Positions 1 through 6,039 of a stretch of DNA of 10,043 nucleotides are shown piece after piece; the first letter of the stretch is position 1, and every line of letters starts with the position of its first letter. The stretch lies in NCBI GenBank assembly GCA_903832475.1, contig CAILBQ010000620.1:1-10043 (forward strand), written 5' to 3'. A program made the position numbers and the translations under genes. Source of the stretch: an uncultured Acidobacteriota bacterium (lineage in GTDB: Bacteria > Acidobacteriota > Terriglobia > Terriglobales > Acidobacteriaceae). A model generated the notes under the pieces. It worked only from the letters and a program-made list of their open reading frames with translations, ran no database searches and was not told the DNA's origin.

Positions 1-146
1 AGGACAAAGTCGGCAAGGTCACCGAGAAGCAAGTCCGCGAAATCGCCGAGACCAAGCTTCCCGACCTCAACGCCGCTTCCGTCGAAGCAGCCATCAAGAG
101 CATCAAAGGCACCGCCCGTTCCATGGGCATCGAAGTCGTCGCTTAA
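1..146 (+). CDS. rplK: Ribosomal protein L11, C-terminal end (partial)
   Basis: The reading frame runs from base 3 (GAC) to the TAA at 144-146 and gives the last 47 residues. They match the L11 C-terminal rRNA-binding domain: a V-T-x-K-Q-V-R-E-I-A helix, then K-L-P-D-L-N-A-A-S-V-E-A-A, then the diagnostic ending I-K-G-T-A-R-S-M-G-I-E-V. In the family this domain binds the GTPase-associated centre of 23S rRNA (helices 43/44) at the base of the L10-L7/L12 stalk. The start lies outside the window. The gene is followed at once by an intrinsic terminator rather than by rplA, its usual co-transcribed neighbour, which lies about 6 kb downstream. The identification is secure despite the short fragment. 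Confidence 0.96.
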   Translation, partial: DKVGKVTEKQVREIAETKLPDLNAASVEAAIKSIKGTARSMGIEVVA

Positions 147-168
147 CGAGCCAACTTTCGTTCGCGGT

Positions 169-204
169 AAAAGCCCTTCCGAATCGGAAGGGCTTTTGCT
201 TTTT
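169..204 (+). terminator. Intrinsic terminator after rplK
   Basis: A perfect 12-bp stem (AAAAGCCCTTCC at 169-180 with GGAAGGGCTTTT at 186-197) encloses the five-base loop GAATC and is followed by GCTTTTTT to 204. It begins 22 bases after the rplK stop. The A-rich 5' arm means the structure could also work in the opposite direction. It should end the transcript carrying rplK and isolate the downstream toxin-antitoxin genes. Confidence 0.92.
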
Positions 205-216
205 AAAATCATGTCG

Positions 217-254
217 TTGACATCCATATATACAAAGTCGTTATTCTATATACA
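217..254 (+). promoter_or_regulatory. Candidate vapBC promoter and operator
   Basis: A consensus -35 box TTGACA lies at 217-222. The -10 is less clear: TATTCT at 242-247 (19-bp spacer) or GTTATT at 240-245 (17-bp spacer). The octamer TATATACA occurs twice, at 227-234 and 247-254, exactly 20 bp apart, so both copies face the same side of the helix and bracket the likely -10. Ribbon-helix-helix antitoxins of the VapB type bind repeated short sites over their own promoter, so this is a reasonable autoregulatory operator. The -35 is visible; the operator role is inferred. Confidence 0.5.
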
Positions 255-266
255 CGGGAGATAACA

Positions 267-455
267 ATGGCTGCCACACTCACATCCATCCGCCTGGATA
301 AGGAACTCGCCGACGAAGCGGCTAGAGCGCTTGGCGTGAAATCAAGAACTGAGGCTGTGCACATGGCGCTCAAAGAAATCGTTGCTCTGCAGAGATTCAA
401 GGATTTGATGATTAAGAACGGAGGCAAGTTGAAATTCGAAGGTTCTGGTGAGTAG
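267..455 (+). CDS. vapB: VapB-type antitoxin, ribbon-helix-helix
   Basis: A 62-residue protein. The N-terminus T-L-T-S-I-R-L-D-K-E-L has the pattern of a DNA-binding beta strand followed by two helices (residues about 11-20 and 25-42, with S-R-T-E-A-V at the turn), as in the VapB family typified by PF09957. The C-terminal part (F-K-D-L-M-I-K-N-G-G-K) would wrap around and inhibit the toxin. In this family the antitoxin neutralises its cognate PIN RNase and represses its own promoter. The ATG at 267 is preceded by GGGAG at 256-260, six bases away. It overlaps the next gene by 8 bp (GTGAGTAG), the usual translational coupling of toxin-antitoxin pairs. Confidence 0.88.
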   Translation: MAATLTSIRLDKELADEAARALGVKSRTEAVHMALKEIVALQRFKDLMIKNGGKLKFEGSGE

Positions 456-855
456 GCCTGTTCTTTTCGATTCCTCGGTGCTTATCGATCAGTTTCGGAC
501 AAATCGACATGTGGAGCGAATCGCAAGTATCGAAGGTCTGGTTCGCCTTTCGTCGGTTGTTCTTTCTGAATTGTTACGGGGAGCCAAGGGAACGGCAGAA
601 ATGCAGATACTTCGGTCCATGGAAAAGAATCTCCCGATTCTCACCCCGAACGAAAAGCATTGGCTCGAGTCCGGTCAGCTTCTCGCACGAATATACTCAG
701 ATCTCGGATTTGCCCCGCAAAAGCTGCGTGATTTGCATTTCGATGTGCTCATCGCTTTGACTGCGCGGCAATACGGAGCGCGCCTGATCACGTCGAATCG
801 AGCGGATTTCGAACTCATACGCAGCTATCGGGAATTCGATCTTGAAGTCTGGTAG
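448..855 (+). CDS. vapC: VapC-type PIN-domain ribonuclease toxin
   Basis: A 135-residue single PIN domain that starts at a GTG inside the end of vapB. The expected acidic catalytic residues are in place: D8 in V-L-F-D-S-S-V-L-I-D, E41 in L-S-E-L-L-R-G, D99 in H-F-D-V-L-I-A, and D120 (or N117) in I-T-S-N-R-A-D-F. Together they would coordinate Mg2+/Mn2+ for endoribonuclease activity. Known VapC toxins cut specific RNAs such as initiator tRNA or the sarcin-ricin loop; the target here cannot be read from sequence. Length and motif spacing are normal, so the toxin looks intact. The last 14 bases overlap the start of the following membrane-protein gene if its TTG start is correct. Confidence 0.92.
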   Translation: MSRPVLFDSSVLIDQFRTNRHVERIASIEGLVRLSSVVLSELLRGAKGTAEMQILRSMEKNLPILTPNEKHWLESGQLLARIYSDLGFAPQKLRDLHFDVLIALTARQYGARLITSNRADFELIRSYREFDLEVW

Positions 856-2572
856 CGCGCGCGGCAGCCGCGACTGGCTCGTGGCGAGCGCGCTCTTTTT
901 TGCGACTTCGGCGTTCGTCTGCTGGCAAAACGCGCATATTGCCATCCTCTGGGACCTGAGCTATCTGCTCGACACCAGTTGGCGAATTGCGCTCGGGCAA
1001 GCGCCGTATCGCGACTTTCCCCTTGTTCATCCGCCCCTGACGTTTCTCATCCAGGCTGCGATCATCCGCCTCGTTGGACGCCACTATGGACTTCAGATCG
1101 CCTACGCCGCGCTGATCGGCGGACTCAGCTCGGTCGTTTCCTGGCGGATTCTTCTTCGCGTCCTCCGCGGAGTGGTTGCTTCAGCTTGGACAGTCTCGCT
1201 GCTGATGGCTTTGCCACTGGTCTTTCTGAGTGTGCAGAGCGTCTACCCGCATCCGATTTACGACACCGACTGCGCCTTTGCCATCCTGGCCGCGGTTTTC
1301 TTCCTCCAACGCGTCGAATCGCCAAATCCTGCGAACAACGGGTTTCGCCGCTGGATTCGCACATCCGCGACCGGCATCGCATTGGTACTTCCGGTGTTCT
1401 TCAAGCAGAACATGGGAGCGCCGTTTCTGCTGATGGTCGTCGCCGGAACTTTGTTGCTTATGATTGCACGGCGCTTCAACCGGACCATCCTTTTGCCTTC
1501 TCCGTCTTCCGCTACGATGTTGTGCTTATTGGCCTCGATTGGAGTCGCACTGGCTGCGGCGACTCTGCTCATCCAGATCGGCTTTGGCTGGTCGAATTAC
1601 CTGCGCTGGACGGTTCACTTTGCCGCCACGCGACGGCTGCCGGGCTTTGCCGACATGCTGGACATCTACCGCCAGCCGTCGTTCGCGTGGACGATCCCTA
1701 CGTTCGGACTTGGCTTGCTGCTGCTCCAGACGCGCTTTGCCTCGCGGCTTTGGATTAGGCTCGCGGCTGTTGCGCTTTGCTCGGCGCCGTTTCTCGGCAG
1801 CCTGATTTTCCTCTTCCTGGATGATGACCTCGATGAGCGAGCCGACAACCTGCTGGCGCTCTGGCCGCTGCTGCTTCTCGCCGCTGCGATTCTGGCGCTG
1901 TTTGAGCTGCGCAAAGGGATCACGCTTGCGCGGCTGCTACCTTTCTTTGTGCTGGCGGCGATTCATGGGACGTTTCTTTCGCAGCAGCTCTGGGGATCGA
2001 CGTACGCGATCTGGCCGCTGCTGCTGATCCTGATCGCGCAGATTCTGGCTTCGTTTCCGCAGGTTTCGCGGCCTGCACCGCTGATTCTTGCCGGCGTGAT
2101 TGGCGCGACGTTTCTGGTTTGCGGAGGCCTTTACGCTGTCGGTCACGACCGCATGAATTACCTGCAGATTCCTGATGGACCGATCGTGCGCGCGACTCTG
2201 AGGCCGCTTCGGGGAATGTCCGATGCTGGACCGTATTTGCCGGATTTCGAGGAACTGGTGCGTTTTGCCGAGCGCGAGATTCCGCCGCAAGACGCGTTGC
2301 TGCTGCTTCCCGGCGAAGACCCGTTCTACTTTGCCACCGGACGAACGCCGCAGTTTCCGGTTCTGCTGATGGACCGCACGACGGACCCGTATTCCGCGGA
2401 GGAGTTGATGGCGGAGGCGAGCCGGCGCGATGTTCGCTGGGTGATTGTGAAGACGCGGCTGCAGTCGACGGAGAATCCGCAGCCGGAGGCTGAGGAGACG
2501 CTCAAGCTGGTTGCGCAGGAGTTTGTCCTCCTGCAAAGGCTAAGCGGTTACGACGTCTACAGGCGAAAATGA
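842..2572 (+). CDS. Polytopic membrane protein, GT-C glycosyltransferase-like
   Basis: A 576-residue protein with about 12 hydrophobic helices spread over residues 12-430, then a soluble C-terminal region of about 145 residues. The first large loop contains W-D-L-S-Y-L-L-D (37-44), G-Q-A-P-Y-R-D-F-P (52-60) and H-P-P (63-65). This fits the GT-C layout (GT39/ArnT-like), where an acidic residue in the first outer loop is catalytic and sugars are moved from lipid-linked donors; D38 or D44 would be candidates. The family match is from memory, so the sugar-transfer role is an inference. The chosen TTG start at 842 has CGGGAA seven bases upstream; the next in-frame choice, GTG at 881, has no visible ribosome binding site. 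The gene overlaps vapC by 14 bp and is probably coupled to it in translation. No other cell-envelope genes are adjacent. Confidence 0.72.
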   Translation: MKSGSARGSRDWLVASALFFATSAFVCWQNAHIAILWDLSYLLDTSWRIALGQAPYRDFPLVHPPLTFLIQAAIIRLVGRHYGLQIAYAALIGGLSSVVSWRILLRVLRGVVASAWTVSLLMALPLVFLSVQSVYPHPIYDTDCAFAILAAVFFLQRVESPNPANNGFRRWIRTSATGIALVLPVFFKQNMGAPFLLMVVAGTLLLMIARRFNRTILLPSPSSATMLCLLASIGVALAAATLLIQIGFGWSNYLRWTVHFAATRRLPGFADMLDIYRQPSFAWTIPTFGLGLLLLQTRFASRLWIRLAAVALCSAPFLGSLIFLFLDDDLDERADNLLALWPLLLLAAAILALFELRKGITLARLLPFFVLAAIHGTFLSQQLWGSTYAIWPLLLILIAQILASFPQVSRPAPLILAGVIGATFLVCGGLYAVGHDRMNYLQIPDGPIVRATLRPLRGMSDAGPYLPDFEELVRFAEREIPPQDALLLLPGEDPFYFATGRTPQFPVLLMDRTTDPYSAEELMAEASRRDVRWVIVKTRLQSTENPQPEAEETLKLVAQEFVLLQRLSGYDVYRRK

Positions 2573-2619
2573 TATCGCGATTGAGTATTTGTGCGTTTTG
2601 GGTCAGGCGAAGAAAAGGC

Positions 2620-2640
2620 GGGGTACCCCCGGGGGGGGGG
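2620..2640. repeat. GC palindrome with a ten-G homopolymer
   Basis: The palindrome GGGGTACCCC (2620-2629) is followed by one more C and then ten consecutive Gs (2631-2640), 58 bases beyond the stop of the membrane-protein gene. The region 2573-2817 holds no credible gene. I recall GGGGTACCCCC-type blocks as recurrent spacer debris in Terriglobia, but cannot confirm it here. The tract is prone to slippage in replication and to length errors in assembly. Confidence 0.6.
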
Positions 2641-2817
2641 TAGGCACCCATCTGCTGGTTCAGGACGAGACCGGCCTTCCTTCTCATTTTGCACTCAAGT
2701 GGTGGGAAATGGCGCAAGCAAATGTGGCTAGTGACAGCGGATTCCCGAATCGGTACAGATGCAGGCGTGGGATGGGCGGTCGGGACGTATCATTCCGCCA
2801 GCGAAAAGAGCCGGGCG

Positions 2818-3087
2818 ATGCGATATCGAGTTGCTTTGTGGGGGCTGGTGGGATTCCTGATTGCGGCGGGCTGGGCCGTTTTTCTGTGGGCGACGTTTCC
2901 CACGTTTCATAGCCGGGAATTGATGGACGTGGCTCGCTTGACGTGCCCGATCTCCGTCATCGGCGAACGTTATCACTTCGGCGTCTGGGTTGGCTGGGTG
3001 CTGGCCAGCAATGCCGCGATCTAGGGCGTGATTGGTTTGGCGCTGGAGACGCTCGGGCTTTTGCGGTTGCGCGCGAAAACCGCTTAA
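2818..3087 (+). pseudogene. Small membrane-protein gene interrupted by an in-frame TAG
   Basis: From the ATG at 2818 (AAAAGAG at 2804-2810, seven bases upstream) a frame gives 68 residues with a hydrophobic helix at about residues 6-25, then R-L-T-C-P-I and H-F-G-V-W-V-G-W-V-L-A-S-N-A-A-I. It stops at a TAG at 3022-3024. Reading through, the same frame continues G-V-I-G-L-A-L-E-T-L and ends at a TAA at 3085-3087, giving 89 codons in all. The amber codon falls inside the second hydrophobic helix, which the read-through would complete. I recall small Acidobacteriota membrane proteins in which a tyrosine sits at this point (A-N-A-A-x-Y-x-x-x-G), so a single TAC/TAT to TAG change explains it. Function unknown. 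A sequencing error is the main alternative. Confidence 0.6.
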
Positions 3088-3111
3088 GGTCATTCCTATA
3101 TCGTTTCGGAT

Positions 3112-3603
3112 CTACTTGCTTTCTGACTGGCGTCTTGAGGAGCCTAACCCGCCCTTGGGTCGAAGCGCCAGTTGGAGGCTCTCAAGCGACGTCAGGCGTT
3201 TGTCGGTATCGATGGCGCGGAGAATTTCGTTGCGATCCGCATTCATTCTTGCCTCAAGCGCTTCAAACCGGGCATCGGAACTGGCTGCTGCGGCGTCAAA
3301 TCTGGCTTCGAACCTGGCGATCACCGCCTCGAAGCGGGCATCTACCTTGACGAATTGGGCATTCACCCTGGTGGCGAAGGTTTCCAGCCGAGCCAGGATC
3401 AGTTCGTGGCGGGATGCGGACTTTTCTTCAACCGCTTCAAGGCGCAGATTCATCTCCCGCTCGAGACTCGAGATGCGGGTAGACATGGTCTCCAGCTTGG
3501 CGTCGACGGTTTTCTCCAGGCCGTCCATACGGGTATTCAGGCTCTTGATTTCGGGCGCGACGATATCCTGGAAAGCTTTGCGGGCATCCTCGATGACGCT
3601 CAT
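3112..3603 (-). CDS. Coiled-coil protein of unknown function
   Basis: A 163-residue protein read from the ATG at 3603-3601 (M-S-V-I-E-D-A-R-K-A-F). A TTG two codons upstream is possible but less likely. After a short N-terminal helix (Q-D-I-V-A-P-E-I-K-S-L) nearly the whole chain, residues about 20-150, shows heptad periodicity with hydrophobic a/d positions and is rich in Glu, Arg, Ala and Lys. It contains repeats of the D-A-R-F-E-A / A-R-F-E-A-R-F type at about 91-120. No cysteines, signal peptide or membrane segment are seen. Such proteins usually oligomerise; nothing more specific can be said. No Shine-Dalgarno is obvious upstream. It converges on the broken gene at 2818-3087, 24 bp away. 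Confidence 0.72.
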   Translation of the reverse strand: MSVIEDARKAFQDIVAPEIKSLNTRMDGLEKTVDAKLETMSTRISSLEREMNLRLEAVEEKSASRHELILARLETFATRVNAQFVKVDARFEAVIARFEARFDAAAASSDARFEALEARMNADRNEILRAIDTDKRLTSLESLQLALRPKGGLGSSRRQSESK

Positions 3604-4103
3604 GAGCAAATTGTACGTTCGGATTTGGCTGGTAATTCGAATTGGGAGGTCACATTCGTCGTCGCTCGATTGGGCCTGCCCCGTTTTGAAACACTCGGCA
3701 AGTTCCAGGCAAAAGTAGCGCGGCTTGCTCGATCAGTCGAATGAAGAGGCCGCGAGGAAGGCCCATTTTCCCAGGATCATTGTGGATGGGAGAGTTGGCA
3801 GGGGCTCAAATGCCTGCGTGAGGACTAGTTCTGCGGCTTCGACCGTCTGCCAAGATTCGATAGGTCGGGCTTTCAGCCCTCGCTCCGGTCCGATATCGCC
3901 AACCCAGGCCGCCGCGCGAGCTTGCGCTCGTGCTTTGGCCTGGGCTGTTTTGACGCGGGCCGTTGGCCCTGAGGCAGAAAAGCGCTGCACCAGCGAGTTC
4001 TCACGCAAGCAGTAAAGCCCTGTCATTGGCTCGGTCTTATCGGCACGACTGAACAGCTTGCGGAAAAAGGCCAAATTTGCCACGTTGTGCGGTTCTACTA
4101 GGA
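3604..4103. repeat. Gene-free stretch with degenerate dispersed repeats
   Basis: No credible coding region. It holds fragments of the repeat family seen more clearly downstream: TTGGCAGGGGCT at 3795-3806 (again at 4805-4816), the hairpin GGGCTTTCAGCCC at 3867-3879, a long imperfect palindrome at 3903-3944, and the half-palindrome GGCACGACTGAA at 4042-4053. Frames that stay open here are built from these palindromes and look fortuitous. It probably represents successive insertion and decay of short non-autonomous repeats. Confidence 0.6.
3903..3944. repeat. Long imperfect palindrome (hairpin)
   Basis: The outer arms CCCAGGCC (3903-3910) and GGCCTGGG (3937-3944) pair perfectly. After a 3x3 internal loop, the inner arms GCGCGAGC (3914-3921) and GCTCGTGC (3926-3933) pair with one G-U and close on the tetraloop TTGC. 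That makes about 16 bp of stem in 42 bases. It lacks a T-tract, so a terminator role is unlikely; a dispersed palindromic repeat fits better. Confidence 0.65.
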
Positions 4104-4417
4104 TTCGCAGGGGCTAAAGCCCCATTCATTTTGTTGGGTTTGTTCGGCACGACTGAAGTCGTGCCCTTTCAAAAAGCCTTCCATGATGAGTTTTGCCGCA
4201 GCCTGTAAAGTCGTGCCCTTTCACAAAGCGCTTTGAGTCGAGTGGCTCTGCTAACCGTCAAGAGCACGCGGGTGCTAAGCGAGGAGATGGTGGTGGGTGA
4301 GGGTGCTGCCCCCTCCCGGCACGCTAATCTGGCGTTTCCCAGGGTTTATAAGGCCCCGCTGCACGGCTGGTGCTACCCACCGGATTGTGCAGACGTATTA
4401 TGGGGTCGGTGTTCATG
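4104..4417. repeat. Dispersed repeat unit, copy A (314 bp)
   Basis: Starts at TTCGCAGGGG and ends at GTTCATG; aligns along its length with 4870-5131. It opens with two hairpins: GGGGCTAAAGCCCC (4110-4123) and GGCACGACTGAAGTCGTGCC (4146-4165; eight-base arms, TGAA loop). A more GC-rich tail follows, ending in a block around GGCGTTTCCCAGGGTT. Compared with copy B it carries 52 extra bases bounded by two copies of AAGTCGTGCCCTTTCA (4156-4171 and 4208-4223). An open frame runs through the tail in both copies, but the substitutions in the well-aligned core change the amino acid in that frame, so it is not maintained as protein. The paired hairpins resemble REP/BIME doublets spread by RAYT transposases; that link is inferred. 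Confidence 0.75.
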
Positions 4418-4869
4418 GTCCTAAGCTATCGCGCTCGGGGCGTTCCGTAAAGTGGGTTCGAGAGGTTTATTGATTATTGATGAAGGACGACGCCGTGCTG
4501 ACCTGGAATACGACCGGAATCACCCTGCAAGGAGGCTTGCGGTTCAAGAGCAGGCTGAAGTATCTACGTGAGGATTCGGTTTCGCTGTGCTCGTGAAGAA
4601 GGAAAAGCCCGCGGCTGAAGCCGGTTCGATTTTGGCCACATCTCCAGCAGCCTGAAGGCCGCTGCTCCCTCCGAACAGCGAGAAAGCTCTGTGGGACGTT
4701 CTCAATCGGTCATGAAGCCTCCATTCTCCGATGGGCGTGCTTGGCGCGATGAAACAGTTTGCGAAAATAGGGCTTCCTGGCCAGAAGTCGTGACTCCGAC
4801 GAAATTGGCAGGGGCTAAATAGGCCACGGAAAGAGGACCTATGGGCCCCGTTTCGAGTCCTCCGCAAAG
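4418..4869. other. Gene-free spacer between the repeat copies
   Basis: I see no credible gene. The segment 4749-4820 is a degenerate third relative of the repeat leader: GAAACAGTTTGCGAAAATAG parallels the sequence from 4051, and GGCAGGGGCTAAAT at 4807-4820 parallels 4108-4117. GCGGCTGAAGCCG at 4611-4623 is another short palindrome of similar design. The reverse-strand frames across 4544-4890 lack family resemblance. Confidence 0.5.
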
Positions 4870-5131
4870 TTCGCAGGGGCTAAAGCCCATTCATTTTATT
4901 TGCTTTCTTCGGCACGACTGAAGTCGTGCCCTTTCACAGAGCGCTTGAGTCGAGCTTTACCGCCAGAGACCGAAGAATCTTTAAGCGATGAAAGGAGTGT
5001 GGTGGTGGGTGAGGATGCTGGCCCCTCCCGGCACGTTCATCTGGCGTTTCCCAGGGTTCATGAGGCCCCGCTGCGTGGCTGGTGCTACTCCCCCCCGGAT
5101 TGTGCAGACGTATTATGGGTCAGTGTTCATG
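4870..5131. repeat. Dispersed repeat unit, copy B (262 bp)
   Basis: The second copy of the 4104-4417 unit, in direct orientation, 766 bp away start to start. It has both leader hairpins: GGGCTAAAGCCC at 4877-4888 and GGCACGACTGAAGTCGTGCC at 4911-4930. It lacks the 52-base block of copy A, as expected from recombination between the two AAGTCGTGCCCTTTCA copies. The two units also differ by scattered substitutions and small indels, such as three extra bases in the C-run near 5090-5096. It ends 36 bp before the start of the next gene and may contribute to that gene's upstream region. Confidence 0.75.
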
Positions 5132-5166
5132 CTGCGGGTGTACCCCGTTTTTCGGACTTGGGCTCA

Positions 5167-5628
5167 ATGAAAATATCTCTCGAGCAAATTACGAAAGCCG
5201 CAGCATCCCACGATCGCAAAAAGGTCTACTGGAAAACTGTTGCGCTTATTGGTTTCAGTCTTATCTTTACGGGTCTTGGGTTTGCCACGATCGACGACCT
5301 CACCAATGGCAGGCTTGCAAGTTCCATGCCGCTACATATGGGCGATCCGTATGACACATTCGGCCTGATCATCATGGTTGGAATCGTCTTCTCCATTGTC
5401 GGACTTATCGGGTGGTTCCAGCGCCTCTCAAGACGGGGACGGATGATCATGGCGCCGATCATCTTATTCGCGCCTGCCGGGATATGTTCCATCGAGGCGC
5501 TGGTCGCTGGGCCGTTCGTGCACGGGGTCTTCGCTATTTGCATGATGGCGATGTTGCCGCTATCGTGCCTGGGCCTGGTGTTGTGGTTCGTTGCTGGAAT
5601 TCCGAGTCGCGACGCGGGGCCGATCTAA
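5167..5628 (+). CDS. Small membrane protein of unknown function, four TM helices
   Basis: A 153-residue protein from the ATG at 5167. The frame stays open upstream to 4900, but that part lies in repeat copy B and is not conserved as protein, so the later ATG is preferred. A charged N-terminus (residues 1-22) is followed by hydrophobic segments at about 23-42, 64-84, 93-113 and 118-143. The loop between the first two (T-I-D-D-L through M-G-D-P-Y-D) is acidic, and the one after the second (Q-R-L-S-R-R-G-R) is basic, consistent with cytoplasmic N- and C-termini. I do not recognise the family. The ribosome binding site is weak. It ends tail-to-tail with the next gene, the two stop codons overlapping. 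Confidence 0.65.
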   Translation: MKISLEQITKAAASHDRKKVYWKTVALIGFSLIFTGLGFATIDDLTNGRLASSMPLHMGDPYDTFGLIIMVGIVFSIVGLIGWFQRLSRRGRMIMAPIILFAPAGICSIEALVAGPFVHGVFAICMMAMLPLSCLGLVLWFVAGIPSRDAGPI

Positions 5629-5861
5629 AGATGAAGTCGAGTGAAGTCATCGACAGTGGCCGCGGTATCTTCCCGACCTTTCGCGCGAATTGCGGAGACG
5701 AACAGCATGAGGCAGCCGATCGGCAGCAGCAGAGATCCACCCAAGAGCACAAGACCAATTGGACTGGGCCCACAAATGCCGAAACCGCCCGCAGGGCCGG
5801 CGAAGACCAGCGCGGAGCCGCCACCCAGAATGGTTACCAGAATTCCAGATCGAGAAGCCAT
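5625..5861 (-). CDS. Small hypothetical membrane protein, two TM helices
   Basis: A 78-residue frame on the reverse strand starting at the ATG at 5861-5859. It has two glycine-rich hydrophobic stretches (residues about 7-27 and 34-57) separated by F-G-I-C-G-P-S-P, then a charged tail from A-I-R-A-K-G-R-E-D. The composition is typical of small inner-membrane proteins. No clear Shine-Dalgarno precedes the ATG and I recognise no family. It converges with the 5167-5628 gene with a 3-base overlap of the stop codons (TAG at 5627-5625, TAA at 5626-5628). A fortuitous frame is possible. Confidence 0.5.
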   Translation of the reverse strand: MASRSGILVTILGGGSALVFAGPAGGFGICGPSPIGLVLLGGSLLLPIGCLMLFVSAIRAKGREDTAATVDDFTRLHL

Positions 5862-5939
5862 TCGGTTTAGTCTATTGGATTTTCAGCTCAACGAGAGAAC
5901 CAGGGCCAATTCTGGGACGTTTTGGTTCCCAGCACCGCA

Positions 5940-5968
5940 TTGCACTTAACTGCCATCTCTGGCATACT
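5940..5968 (+). promoter_or_regulatory. Candidate promoter for rplA
   Basis: TTGCAC at 5940-5945 and CATACT at 5963-5968 are separated by exactly 17 bp, the optimal spacing for a sigma-70-type promoter. The -10 box matches four of six consensus bases; the -35 is weaker. Transcription would begin near 5975 and produce a leader of about 160 bases before rplA. A promoter is needed here because rplK ends at a terminator and a reverse-strand gene lies between. Confidence 0.42.
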
Positions 5969-6039
5969 ACATAGACGTGTCCACTCTCCCCGAGTGGCCA
6001 TCACTAGCACCACGGCAGTTGGGCTGATCCAGGCGAGAT

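Noticed and set aside
2589..2912. Plus-strand frame of 107 codons through the ten-G tract
   Set aside because: It runs through the homopolymer and palindrome and has no family resemblance. The credible frame in this area is the one starting at 2818.
3172..3744. Long plus-strand frame opposite the coiled-coil gene
   Set aside because: It is antisense to a protein with clear heptad structure. The long open frame is a by-product of that gene's codon pattern.
3733..4083. Reverse-strand frame of 116 codons
   Set aside because: It is composed of palindromic repeat fragments (3867-3879, 3903-3944, 4042-4053), and the Ala/Arg/Gln-rich middle is the hairpin translated. No family resemblance.
4233..4424. 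Open frame in repeat copy A, similar to the upstream part of the frame at 4900-5628
   Set aside because: The frame lies inside the dispersed repeat. In the well-aligned core the differences between the copies alter the encoded amino acids, so there is no sign of selection for a protein.
4900..5166. N-terminal extension of 89 residues to the membrane protein at 5167
   Set aside because: The extension is repeat copy B read in frame. The protein-like part, with charged N-terminus and membrane helices, starts at the ATG at 5167.
205..5861. A new defence island or transposon built around vapBC
   Set aside because: Beyond the toxin-antitoxin pair there is no nuclease, helicase, recombinase, transposase or phage gene, and no terminal inverted repeats or target-site duplication were found at the edges of the interval.
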